Shown here one piece after another: positions 23,905 through 34,899 of a stretch of 64,000 bases of DNA (its first letter is position 1; each line of letters begins with the position of its first letter). The stretch covers positions 7,965,425 to 8,029,424 of the forward strand of contig ML664157.1 of the NCBI GenBank assembly GCA_007570785.1, read 5' to 3'. A model generated the notes under the pieces. The model had not been told where the DNA came from. It worked only from the letters and a program-made list of their open reading frames with translations, and searched no databases. The stretch is from Antilocapra americana (lineage: Eukaryota; Chordata; Mammalia; Artiodactyla; Antilocapridae). Made by a program: the position numbers and the translations under genes.

Positions 23905-24110
23905 CACATCCCTGGTGGCTCAGATGGTAAAGAATCTGCCTGCAGTGCAGGACACCCAGGTTTGATCCTTGGGTTGGAAAGATTTCCTGGAGAAGGGACA
24001 GGCTACCCAGTTCAGTATTCTTGCCTGGAGAATTCCATGGACAGAGGAGCCTGGCAGGCTACAGTCAATGGAGTCACAAAGAGTCTGATGTGACTAGATG
24101 ACTAACAAAC
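23905..24110 (+). mobile_element. Bov-tA SINE
   Basis: Plus-strand copy: CCCTGGTGGCTCAGATGGTA, GCCTGCAGTGCAGGACACCC, TTCTTGCCTGGAGAATTCCA and tail AGAGTCTGATGTGACTAGAT. Confidence 0.92.
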
Positions 24111-24244
24111 AAAAAGACTCATTAAGCATTTTCTGCTGGACCATACCATGCATGTCATTAACTTAGGTGTCCCACTCCTTTGCCCAATCAGCTGTGACTT
24201 CAGACTGGATACAGCCATTCACCTCATTAGCTTCTGCATTTAGG

Positions 24245-24577
24245 GAAGAGTCACTTGGCAAGGATATCAAATCAGTCAATCTTGAAGGAAATCAACCCCG
24301 AATATTCATTGGAAGGACTGATGCTGAAGCTAAAGCTCCAATACTTTGACCAACTGATGTGAAGAGTCAACTCACTGGAAAAGACCCTGATGCTGGGAAA
24401 CCCTGAGGGCAAGAAGAGAAGGCAGTGGGAGAGGATGAGATGGTTGGATGGCATCACTGACTCACTGGACAGGAGTTTAAGCAAACTCTGAGAGATAGTG
24501 AAGTACAGGGAAGACTGGTGTGCTGCAGTCCATAGGGTCACAAAGAGTGGGACGCAGTTTAGTGACTAAACAATAAT
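24245..24577 (+). mobile_element. BovB 3' fragment
   Basis: The last 0.33 kb of BovB: GAATATTCATTGGAAGGACT, AAGACCCTGATGCTGGGAAA, GGATGAGATGGTTGGATGGC and the terminal AGTGACTAAACAATAAT. It contains only the C-terminal coding end and 3' UTR and is diverged by small gaps. Confidence 0.88.
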
Positions 24578-25582
24578 ACTTAGCAAAAGGTGTGGCAGGC
24601 AAGAACTCCCCACAGAGGAGGATCTGGAAAGAGGAAGAGACATCTGCCAAGTAGCTGTATGAGGCAGAGGACATTTCACATAGAGAAAACCAAAGAGATG
24701 TGACTACACAATGTCTAGTGTCTAGAAGATAGATCTATCAGCCTTCTCTGCTAGGGGAAAGACAGAATGCCTTTATGCAAGTCAGTTCCACAGCACTGTC
24801 TGCACCCATCTCATGGCTTAGTCAAAAGCATTAGTAGAAAGAAAATATCTTGAACAAATTCTGTCTTTGTGTACCCTGGCTGGTCAGACTAAATCTTTAA
24901 AATTGTATTGCATCTGGGAAGTACTCTGAGTGGGCTTTTGGCAAAGAAGGATGAATTGCAAAAAGGTGATGAATTGTAGGAAGAGTAAGAAAATCACATC
25001 TTGAAGAATGAGTGAGGAAACAGGGGATGTTTCACTTGAAAGCAAAAAAGTAGTTAGCAGAAGGCTACCTGGGAGCTGACTGAAAATATCAAAAATCACC
25101 ATCAGTTGAAAATAGGCAGCATTGGATCTGATGAACATGATAGAAGGAAAACAAACCCCATGGAATGGAAGTAATTGAAAGACAGATTTCAATTTAATAT
25201 AAGGAAAAAAATACTAAAATTTTACAAATAACTGTTAAAAAGGAAATAAGACTTTAGTGATCCATAGAATGCCTCTTGACTAAATTAAAGGCTATATTAC
25301 AGCTAAGCTGTAGTGAGGCAACTCAAGACTAACTGATTACTTTTGCTCTGTCACCAAGGTGATGCAAAGCCAGGGTTTCTAGGATTGAAAGATATTTAGT
25401 AGTGAATTCAGAGAATAAATTTCAGTTCTTGTTAGAGTGAGAAATAAAATTTACATATATGTAAAATAAAGACAGTAGAAAAAATTTAGCCTCTTCCACA
25501 TCCCCAAAAATGGAATCAGAGCTTTGACTATGGAGATTTCGTCACACAGAGAAGTAAAGAGAATCACAAGATTAAATCAATA
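24578..25582. other. Unassigned interval
   Basis: No family or gene recognised in 1 kb. A reversed 102-codon frame at 24884-25192 lacks any recognisable domain. Confidence 0.4.
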
Positions 25583-25658
25583 CAGTTCAGTCACTCGGTT
25601 GAGTCCGACTCCTTGTGACCCCATAAACCGCAGCACGCCAGGCCTCTCTGTCCATCAT

Positions 25659-26714
25659 CTACTCCCAGAGTTTATCCAAACTCATGGCCATCGAGTCGAT
25701 GACGCCATCCAGCCATCTCACCCTCTGTCGTCCCCTTCTCCTCTTGCCCTCAATCTTTCCCAGCATCAGGGTCTTTTCCAATGAGTCAGCTCTTCGCATG
25801 AGGTGGCCAAAGTATTGGAGTTTCAGCTTCAACATCAGTCCTTCCAATGAACACCCAGGACTGATCTCCTTTAGGATGGACTGGTTGGATCTCCTTGCAG
25901 TCCAAAGGACTCTCAAGAGTCTTCTCCAGTACCACAGTTCAAAAGCATCAATTCTTTGGCACTCAACTTTCTTTATAGTCCAATTCTCAAATCCATACAT
26001 GACCACTGGAAAAACCATAGCCTTGACTAGACAGACCTTTGTTGGCAAAGTAATGTCTCTGCTTTTTATTATGTTGTCTAGGTTGGTCATAACTTTCCTT
26101 CCAAGGAGTAAGCGTCTTTTAATTTCATGGCTGCAATCACCATCTGCAGTGATTTTGGAGCTCAGAAAAATAAAGTCAGCCACTGTTTCCCCATTTATCT
26201 GCCATAAAGTGATGGGACCAGATGTCCTGATCTTAATTTCCTGAATGTTGAGCTTTAAGCCAACTTTTTCACTCTCTTCTTTCACTTTCATCAAGAGGCT
26301 CTTCAGTTCTTCATTTTCTGTCATAAGAGTGGTGTCGTCTGCATATCTGAGGTTATTGATATTTCTGCTGGCAATCTTGATTCCAGCTTGTGCTTCTTCC
26401 AGCCCAGTGTTTCTCATGATATACTCTGCATAGAAGTTAAATAAGCAGGGTGACAATATACAGCCTTGACATACTCCCTTTCCTATTTGGAACCAGTCTG
26501 TTGTTCCATGTCCAGTTCTAACTGTTGCTTCCTGATCTGCATACAGGTTTCTCAAGAGCCAGGTCAGGTGGCCTGGTATTTCCATCTCTTTCAAAATTTT
26601 CCACAGTTTATTGTGATCCATACAGTCAAAGGCTTTGGCATAGTCAATAAAACAGAAATAGATGTTTTTTTTGGAATTCTCTTGGTTTTTCAATGAACCA
26701 GCAGATGCTGGCAA
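25659..26714 (-). pseudogene. BovB reverse transcriptase palm-to-C-terminus, longest open frame
   Basis: This 351-codon frame is genuine BovB from about codon 18 on; the residues before (MPASAGSLKNQENS) are read out of frame before a shift. It carries motif A (CFIDYAKAFDCMDHNKLWKI), motif B (GCILSPCLFNFYAEYIMR), the catalytic YADD of motif C in NNLRYADDTTLM, and the downstream block LKSLLMKVKEESEKVGLKLN. The C-terminal signature with [20 protein letters not shown] and the basic [15 protein letters not shown] follows. The frame ends at a stop after DKLWE, about 20 residues early compared with related copies. The key reverse transcriptase residues are all present, but the 5' half of the polyprotein is missing, so it cannot act as an element. 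Confidence 0.88.
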
Positions 26715-27039
26715 TTAGATCTCTGGTTCCTCTGCCTTTTCTAAAACCAGCTTGAACATCTGGAAGTTCACAGTTCACGTATTGCTGAAGCCTGGCTTGG
26801 AGAATTTTGAGCATCACTTTACTAGTGTGTGATATGAGAGCAATTGTGTGGTAGTTTGAGCATTCTTTGGCATTGCCTTTCTTTGGGACTGGAATGAAAA
26901 CTGACCTTTTCCAGTCCTGTGGCCATTGTTGAGTTTTCCAGATTTGCTGGCATATTGAGTGCAGCACTTTCACAGCATCATCTTTTAGGATTTGAAATAA
27001 CTCAACTGGACTTCCATCATCTCCACTAGCTTTGTTCAT
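26644..27039 (-). pseudogene. BovB reverse transcriptase fingers, frame-shifted from the palm
   Basis: This frame holds the N-terminal part of the same reverse transcriptase: NKASGDDGSPVELFQILKDD, QQWPQDWKRSVFIPVPKKGN, ECSNYHTIALISH and AGFRKGRGTRD. It leaves the correct frame at REFQKK, where eight T at 26665-26672 (plus strand) replace the shorter tract of other BovB copies. The palm continues in the neighbouring frame. One base-number change in a homopolymer therefore separates two otherwise collinear pieces. Confidence 0.85.
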
Positions 27040-27078
27040 AGTGATGCTTCCTAAGGCCTACTGGACTTCACATTCAGC

Positions 27079-27468
27079 CATGTTTTATTTTTCAGCATGG
27101 CCCACAAGGTACAGAGGAATAGCTCAGTTTTAAATGACCCCCCGTTCTGAAAGCAGAGGCATATTTTTTTCTATGAGAGGTCTGATCCAGTGTGCTGCTA
27201 GTGATATAGGTAGCATCATACATTCTATCTAAATAATTCCTCAAATTCAGTTGTTTAGAGAAGGGGGAAAGGGACCATGAAGCCTGGGGAATGGAGATGT
27301 GCTCTGTGTGTTGTCATCTTTAAAATTAGCTATTGGAAACGCCTAAAACCTAAGTCAACCACTTAGGAACCCATGTGACACTTACTAAGTTAACACTGAA
27401 CCCTTCTTAAGTCTGAGGATGTGACACACCAGTGAGCTGCATCCTACCCGTTACTTCCTGAGACTCTT
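27079..27468. other. Unassigned interval
   Basis: No repeat or gene recognised. Confidence 0.4.
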
Positions 27469-27548
27469 ACTTAGATATGTTTCCTAATCTGTAAAATGGA
27501 GATAATAGTGGTAGCTTCTTCACTGCATAATTCTAACAATTAAAGCTT
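27469..27548 (+). mobile_element. MIR SINE fragment
   Basis: The core TTTCCTAATCTGTAAAATGG AGATAATAGTGGTAGC matches the forward MIR block (TTTCCTCATCTGTAAAATGG) closely. The ends are lost in diverged sequence. Confidence 0.65.
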
Positions 27549-28669
27549 CCTGTATATATTTCTCCCTCTTTTCCAGCCTAAACAAATACTCTTCTCAACC
27601 CTCAGTTCATGCCTCCACACACTCACCCACATCATCCACCCCTTAATTGTAGAGACTAGCAAGTGGAAGCTAGTCTACATTTTGCTTCTTTTTCAATTAA
27701 GAGAATGAATAAGAGTTCTTTTCAGAATTATTCCTGTATAATTAAAAATTTGAATTTTTCCTAGCATTTGTATTTTAGAATGTTCTGCAAATGCAGAAAT
27801 AAGAATTTGGATATATTTAAAGGGGATATTTGATTGGGTAGATTTTAGTAAGTTATTTTTAAGTGCTACAAGTATTCTTATAACTCTGAAAATACCTGCT
27901 TACTCCCAGATCCAAGTCTTTTTGTTACATTTATTCAGCATCTCATGGGACTGAGAACATGATTTCAGCCCCTATTACTGGGATCCTGGTGATAGGCAAG
28001 TATTTTTCTATTTGCTGCTTTTATTCCCTAAACTTGGTCTGGCAGGCACAGTTACAAGTATCTGACAGACATGTGTTTTTCATCATTAAGAAAGAAATAT
28101 TTCCCGAGACAAGAATGCTCAACATTCATAGGAATTTTTTAAATGAATTGTTGATTTCCCTTATGCCCAGCACGTGTGCTGATATGTCCACTAAGTAAGC
28201 TGGTATCATCAGCCCCCAAACATACATCTGCAACTAAATCTCTTTACTTGGTGCTTGCAAGGCTCCGGCTCGAGCTGTGAACTGGTGATGCAGGGATTTG
28301 TTAGGAGGAAAGCCTTCAGTGCTGTTAACTGTGCATCTGACAGTGCCTCACTAGCACTAGCCGCTAGAAACTATCAACTTGGTTTTCCTCCCAATAATGT
28401 GGTGAACAGAATCATGACCACCCAGTGGTAGTTCCATATGCAGTAACTGTCTGAAGTATTCAAACTTTCCACAAACACACACGCACAGAATTTTCACTGA
28501 AGGAAAGCCCTGAGAAAAATCTATGAACTGAAATGTAATCTACTAGAACGAATTGCTATGGAATCAAATGTATTTCCTAACTTTTGGCAATAGAGAAAAA
28601 AGGATGATGTTTCCCCATTAGGAAAAAGAAAGCATAAATGTGTGACAGTAGAGGATAAAGTTATATTAC
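27549..28669. other. Unassigned interval
   Basis: No family recognised. The piece at 28250-28440 is less AT-rich than its surroundings, with no exon structure I can support. Confidence 0.4.
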
Positions 28670-28743
28670 TGGGTCGGCCAAAAAGTTTGTTCATATGAGC
28701 TTAAGGAAAAACCCAAACAAACTCATATTTATTTAAGTATATC
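28670..28743 (+). mobile_element. Mariner-type miniature element
   Basis: TACTGGGTCGGCCAAAAAGT at 28670 is the conserved terminal repeat of the ruminant mariner family (GGGTTGGCCAAAAAGTTCGT). It is followed by AAAAACCCAAACAAACTCAT, the start of the complementary arm. The distal right terminal repeat is too diverged to read. It has no transposase and is only about 75 bp. The strand is nominal because the element is near-palindromic. Confidence 0.65.
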
Positions 28744-29944
28744 TCAATATATTCTCCAAATAGAAGAATCCACTGTTCCCTCACATTCCCAAATTAGGAA
28801 AGGAATATCCAAGTATGAGGACCACAGAATCTTTATATTCATCACTCTCAGCTGGAAACACTCTCTGCTAAAATGGTTATTATTGGGAACAACTCCCTCC
28901 AAAAGCTATATTTTAACATACAACCACAGACATTACTTATATAAAAGTAAAGAAAGAACACTTTAATAGTTTTGAGGAAAACATTGAATAATACTTAGGT
29001 TTCTGCAAATGCTTGAATTCTTAAATTTCATAAAACTTCGTAAATTTCACTAATATGTTAGAGTTCATTTTCATTTTTCAGAGAATATATGTGAACTGCT
29101 CAGAGATAAGCTGAAAGACTTCTGTCAACATGACAGACAAGGATAGTGGGAAAACTCCACACTCCAGTTTGAAGTGCGAAAATACAGGACAAAAATCTAA
29201 CTCTTTTAGAGAATACGCTCAGGCCTAATCAAAGAAGAAAATACAGCCAGAAATTCAATCTGTAGCTGAGGCAATGGTGACCAAAGGGATATTGGTTCTG
29301 AATTCAAGCTCAAGGGCTAATACTGGGCCTCTAGCGCCCACACATGGATGACAAATTTGCTCTCATGCCATGGAAGATGGAGGAGCTAGAACAGAAAGTT
29401 CTCCAGTCCTGTGAGAAAAAATTAGGAAACTTCTGTTACTGGTCCTTCTCCTACTCCCTTCATGACCCTGGGAGAGGAGGATGGACACAAGAAATCAAAG
29501 AACGAGCCTTAAACATGAGACTAGAAAAGGAAACAGCTGGGCTCACTGAACTCTCTGGGCCTACGTCAAAAACAAAATAAAATCCTTCTATTTTACTGTT
29601 TGGAGAACAATTGATTCCTGAATTTGGAATGGAATGCAAGCTTAAAGCATCCCAGATTACAAACTATAGGAAAAAGCCAAACACCATGAAAGGATCATAT
29701 AACAAACAGGTACATAATCAATTACTGCAAATAAAAAGTGATAGAGAAGAACTGGGGAAAAAAATTGTGTAAAATAATGAATAAAAAACAAAAACACAAA
29801 ACCACATTAAGTCAATCTAAAAAGTCAAATAGATAGCTTTAAAAAGTGATAGAACACATTTAGAAAAATTAAAAAAAATCAATTAAATTCCAAATGGGAC
29901 TCCTAGAAAGTTGATAGTGGTTGTGGTACAGGATTGCTTATAAG
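28744..29944. other. Unassigned interval with a 78-codon frame
   Basis: At 29344-29580 (plus) a frame starts MDDKFALMPWKMEELEQKVL and ends SGPTSKTK. I do not recognise it. The A-rich text after 29680 looks like decayed LINE sequence but I cannot name it. Neither splice sites nor a promoter support a gene here. Confidence 0.35.
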
Positions 29945-31080
29945 TTTTTTTAAAACTTTTTATGTTAGGATAATTTGCTCCAAAAATAGTACAGAGAATT
30001 CTCATATACCCTGGCCTAGCTTCTGCTAATGTTAACATATTGTATAGCCATAGTCCAATCACAATAAAATTAACCCTAGTAGAATAGTATTAACTAAAAT
30101 ACAGATTTTTCTCAATTTTTTTGCAGCTTTTCCATTAACATCCTTTTTCTGTCCAAGGATCCAATCCATGATGGTACTTCAGTCTTCATTTTCATGTCTC
30201 CATAGTCTCCTCCATCTGTGACAGGTCTACAATCCTTTCTCAACTTTCCTGCAAGAGTACTGGTCCGTTATTTTAAAGAATGTCCCTTAAACTGGATTTG
30301 TTTGGAGTTGTCTTATAATTGGATTGAGTTCAGTGATTTATGATAAGAATGCCACAGAACTAATACACTTCTCTCATAGCAAAGGATACATGATCTCAAT
30401 ACATCATGTTAGCCACTGAACATACACAGTTACCACTAATTCATGTTCCCACTATTTCGTGTCTGTAATAGTAACCTCAATTAACTGGTCAAGTTGCTAT
30501 CTGTTTAATCATTTATCCATTACAAAGTTACCACTTTCCACCTTTCTAGTTAACAGTATCTTGGAGGAGGATCCTTTGGAATTCTGACATTATCCTGTTT
30601 CTCCTCAAACTCTTCTTACCCACTGATTTTAGCATTAATTGGTATGTGTTTCCAACCATGACAATAACTTTGCTGTTCTAATGGTGATTTTATTTTCTCA
30701 TTTCTTGTAGATTAATTGGTATTCTGTAAGGAAGAGTTATCCCTTCTACCCTCATTTATTTATTCAATTATTTTGTTACATCAGTATGGACTAGTGGATA
30801 TGTATATTATTCTTGGTTTATAATCTAACATGGTTATTCATTTTGTTTCTCAAATAATTCTGTATTTGATCATTGGTCCTTCTTTCAGCTTGGCTGCTAT
30901 GTCTTTTCAACCCTCCCACATATTCTTTTTTGAGCACTTTCATTATATGAGTCAGGCACAGACTGAACCAATTCTCCAAGTACCCCTGGTTGCTTTTACT
31001 AGAGGATGGTATTCAGAAAGTCAAGATTCAGATCTAGATCCAGATCTAGGGGTTTGACTCTAAACCTCTCAATCTAGATA
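29945..31080 (-). mobile_element. Old L1 (L1M-type) non-coding segment
   Basis: The collinear landmarks TACAGAGAATTCTCATATAC, GTCCAAGGATCCAATCCATG, TCTCCATAGTCTCCTCCATC, AAGAGTACTGGTCCGTTATT, AGAATGCCACAGAACTAATA, TATCCTGTTTCTCCTCAAAC and AGGATGGTATTCAGAAAGTC follow the 3' UTR region of old mammalian L1s read antisense. The minus strand is inferred on the same logic as for 2664-3002. It is long for such a fragment (1.1 kb). Confidence 0.6.
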
Positions 31081-31156
31081 GAATCAGAAAAATCATGCAG
31101 GTTAATTAACACATGATATGGTTTTTAAATTTCAAACTCCCCACCCTCTTTCCACC

Positions 31157-31187
31157 AAAAAAAAAAAAAAAAAGAAAAAAGAAAAAA
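31157..31187. repeat. A-rich simple repeat
   Basis: A run of 17 A followed by GAAAAAAGAAAAAA. Confidence 0.85.
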
Positions 31188-32539
31188 TGAGAGAGGAAGC
31201 AAGAGAGTGAAACCTAAAACCCAGAGAAAATACATATAGCAAAAGTATGTTGTTAAAAATAAAAACATACCCCCTCTCAAACTCTCCAAACATTAAAATA
31301 TAGGATCAAAACACAAATAGCTATAAGACTCATGTGGGAGTAAGCATCTGGTCAAGGGCAAACTGAGGGAAGGTACCAGGCTTGCAGTGACTCTCAGAAC
31401 AGGACACACACAAAAATCACCAATAGGTTAATCATGAGAAAATTTGGAGCAGCAACCTGAAAGCAGTTTAAACATGTAACAACAGGAATCCTCAAAAGAA
31501 AAAAAAAAGAAATAATTAATCATAAATATGTATCCCACTGCTGGCATAACTATACATTAAAAGATAGGGAAAGATAAGGAATAAACTGATTATTTAAAGA
31601 AATGGTAAATAATAGGAAAGAATTCAGAATTTAAATTGCCTTTCCTATGTCAACTATAACTCCAAGAAAACAAGCAATTCATGAAGGAAAGTTTCACTTT
31701 ATAGAAATGCCCTATCTAGTAAATAAATGATTAAACTAGCATATTTTGCAACTTCTAATAAATTAGATCTATTAATGATCATCAGTGGCTCTAAAATCAT
31801 GACAATTAGAGAAAATCAGACATTATGATGAAAGTATATAACCTTCTTTTAGGTAGAGTTGCCTCTCCAAAATGGAATTTTCATGTCACTCTATCCAAAT
31901 CCAACTTTAAGTTATGGAAAATACTAGAGAGATATTAATATGTTAAATGGCATCATAAAGATACAATCTAAGCAAATGTTTAAGAAATGCTACAGGAAGA
32001 ATGACCAAACTTCATCAACAAATAAGATAATGGATAGATTGAGACTCAAAATAGCAACCAATTTCAGTTATGGAATTTTAATTAATTTTATCCTAATTAA
32101 AAAAATCATTTTTAAAATAATTTGAAAATATAAACACTGATCAGAAAACTTAATATTAAGGATTAATTTTGCATAAGTCATAATCATTATGAAAAGAGTT
32201 CCTACTAACATTTTAGAGGCATATACTAAAACTATCTATAAATCTGTAAGCCTATAAACTGACAGTAAATCTGTACTTCTTTAAATAGGAAAAATACATT
32301 TCACATTCTGTAAACACAAGTGGGTGCACTGAATGGCTAATTACATTGTTGAAGAGACCTAAACTAGAGGAGTAATATGATGCAAAAACTTTAAAGATTG
32401 ATAAGTGAAAGAAACACTTTGTCATTAACTTTAAAATGACATTTTCAACAATTTGTTCTATTTAATATAACTTCTCAAAGTGTACTGATTTAGAAATAGA
32501 AAGCACATTACTATTTTTTTTAACTATCAGTAATGTTTT
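31188..32539. other. Unassigned AT-rich interval
   Basis: Likely decayed repeat sequence, but no family landmark is readable and no gene is seen. Confidence 0.35.
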
Positions 32540-34899
32540 TAAATCAAAAGAAAGCCACTTCACAACACACAAAAATCCAGAAGATCTTACAGGTAAAAAT
32601 AACAAATATACAAGAAACAAATATTAAGAACTGATGCAAACTATTCCAGATAATAGAAAAAGTGTGACTTCTCCCTGATTCTGTCTAAAGTTAATATAAA
32701 ATACAAACAAGCTAATATAATCTTCACACAAACTGCAAAAATACTGTCTTTGTCTTAATTAAAGACAGTATGAGAAGGAACACTGAGCCATTTTTACTTA
32801 CAAATCAAATTATTGGCAAGCCAACATTTTTCTACAAACCAAGTTTGGATTACTGAAGAAATACATATTTCAATATTAGAAAATCTATTAATTTCATCCA
32901 CCTTACAAAAAAATCAAATGAGACTAGAATACATGAGTACCTCAAACACTGAATTACTGAATGTTTTATGCAATTGTTTTATAATTAAAACTTAACTAAA
33001 TCTTACAATAGAATTTAACTCAATGAAAATTATCTGAAAAAATGCTAGAGCAACCAACATTCTTAATGGTGAAATATATAAAATAGTCCCTTCAAAAAAT
33101 CAAGGATGCCTGGTAGTTTATATTAAAAAATTGCCACAATACCTGTGAAAAGGTCATTATTAACCTCAGATGATAAACCTGTTTGCAGAAAATAGCTAAT
33201 AAAAATCTTTAGATAGGTAGGTAAGTTAGAAGTACTTATTCTGTTGATGAAAGTGAGAGTGAAAGTGTTAGTTGCTCAGTCCCATCTGACTCTTTGCAGC
33301 CTCATGAACTGTAGCCCACCAGGCTCTTCTGTCCATGGATTTCTCCAGGCAAGAATACTGGAGTGAGTTGTCATTCCATTCTCCAGGGCATCTTCCCGAC
33401 CCAGGGATGGAACTTGGGTCTCTTGCATTGCAGGCAGATGCTTTACCATTTGAGCCACCAGGGAAACCCAATATGTTGATAAGGTAGTATATATAGAAAT
33501 GCAATTGTTTTTCCTATCTTAATAAAAGTAATCAATGGCATTTTAAAATATACAATCTTCTGTGTGTGTGCGCACATTTATATATTCATGTACCATTATA
33601 TGTATATATCCCTAACAAATGTATTGTTTCCAACAAAATTAAGATGTGCAGACTTACCCTAAGAGAACTGATTTATTCTGTGTAATACGGATGTAAAGGA
33701 TAGATATACAGAAGAATAGAATAGAAACTTTGATGCAAACCAATTCAGAGTCGAAACCTGATAGGTGACAGAAATGATCATGCAAGTCAACTGAGAGATG
33801 GACTATTCAGTAAATGGTACTGGATCGTGGACTATCCATATAGGGAAAAACAGGATGCCTACCATTTACCCTACACAAAAATCCACTCTTAATTCTATTA
33901 AAGATGTAAATGTAAAAAGCAAAAGTTAACCTTTAGAAGGCAATTGAAATTACCTTTATGACTTTGAGGTGGAGAAATAGTTGTCAAATAAGAATCAAGA
34001 AACAAACTAGAAGGGAAGAGAAATTAAACTGTATCATTAACAAAAGAGTTTGCTTTCAGAGTAAATGAAGTCTATAAAATGGTAACAGTAGACAAGCTAA
34101 TCAATGTAAAAACAGAAAATATAGATAGAATAGGCATTTAAGAGAAAAGGAATCCCAAACAACCTATAAAGACATGTAAAAATATTCAACTTCAGCATAA
34201 AAAGGTAAATGTGCATTAAAGTCACAATAAGATACTATTTTACACCATCAGAGAAGCAATAATTTAAGCTGAAGTCTGACAATATCAAGGCTTACCAAAA
34301 CTGTGGAATAACTGGAATTTATACTCTCCTGAAAAGAATATAAATTAGTCATATGGCTCAGCAATTCTCTTCCTGTGTTTATATTCTTCAGAAATATCCT
34401 CAAATGTACACAAGGGTACAGAGATAAAAGATGTTCATAGTAGCATAATCTCTCTCCATATATATGCATATGTACATACATATATACAAACACATTTTAA
34501 TGGAGACAACCTGTATATCAGAAATATAAATGATAAATTCATGCAGTAAAATACTACCCAAATTAAAATGACCTGAACGAAAGCTAGTGCCATTATAAAT
34601 ATGTTAGAAAAAATACAAAATTGTATTAAAATTTAGAAATGTAGCAAGGGTTTTCAAAAGGCAAAACAGAAACATATACAACATACATAAATATATAAAA
34701 GATGGTATTTACACACAGAGAGAGCAACACAAACAGTAGTATAAGTAGAAGCAAAAGCAAGAAAAATAAACACCAAATTCAGGCTAATGTTAACACAGGG
34801 AACAGAAGAGATTCAATCAGTGAAGATAATATAGGAAGAATTCAGCTCTGTTGGCAATATTCTACCTTTTAATGTTAGCATAGGGATATTTATACTTAT
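32540..34899 (+). mobile_element. Old L1 (L1M-type) ORF2 and 3' UTR, decayed
   Basis: Reverse-transcriptase-region text is readable at 33050 (CAACATTCTTAATGGTGAAA, then CAAGGATGCCTGGTAG). Further 3' ORF2 text follows, with AATAGAATAGAAACTTTGAT near 33715, the reversed-tail block GTCACAATAAGATACTATTT near 34220 and GTAGCATAATC near 34440. It is full of stops. A Bov-tA (33249-33473) is nested, and a BovB with a 7-bp target duplication cuts it at 34899; a short remainder continues after 37242. Confidence 0.65.
33249..33473 (-). mobile_element. Bov-tA SINE with target duplication
   Basis: Minus-strand copy: AAGTGTTAGTTGCTCAGTCC, core GGCAAGAATACTGGAGTGAG, head GCAGGCAGATGCTTTACCAT. TGTTGAT at 33242-33248 and 33474-33480 is its target duplication. 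Confidence 0.92.

Larger units (their letters stand above)
25583..27078 (-). mobile_element. BovB LINE, 1.5 kb, 5'-truncated, long RT frame
   Basis: The 3' end lies at 25583 (CAGTTCAGTCACTCGGTTGA). The copy covers the 3' UTR and nearly the whole reverse transcriptase and stops near 27078. Apart from one frameshift at a T tract and one early stop near the C-terminus its coding part is nearly continuous, so it is among the better preserved copies of the window. No target duplication was found. Confidence 0.94.

Noticed and set aside
25684..26244. A 186-codon plus-strand open frame
   Set aside because: It is the antisense shadow of the BovB reverse transcriptase frame on the minus strand. The same holds for many plus-strand frames over minus BovB copies, such as 13174-13449, 13693-14037 and 48769-49134.
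29344..29580. 78-codon frame starting MDDKFALMPW
   Set aside because: The methionine has no supported promoter, splice site or homolog I recognise, and the flanks look like decayed repeat. Kept as an unassigned frame only.
31031..31060. AGATCTAGATCCAGATCT palindrome-like text
   Set aside because: It is short and lies at the end of the old L1 segment; no sign of function.
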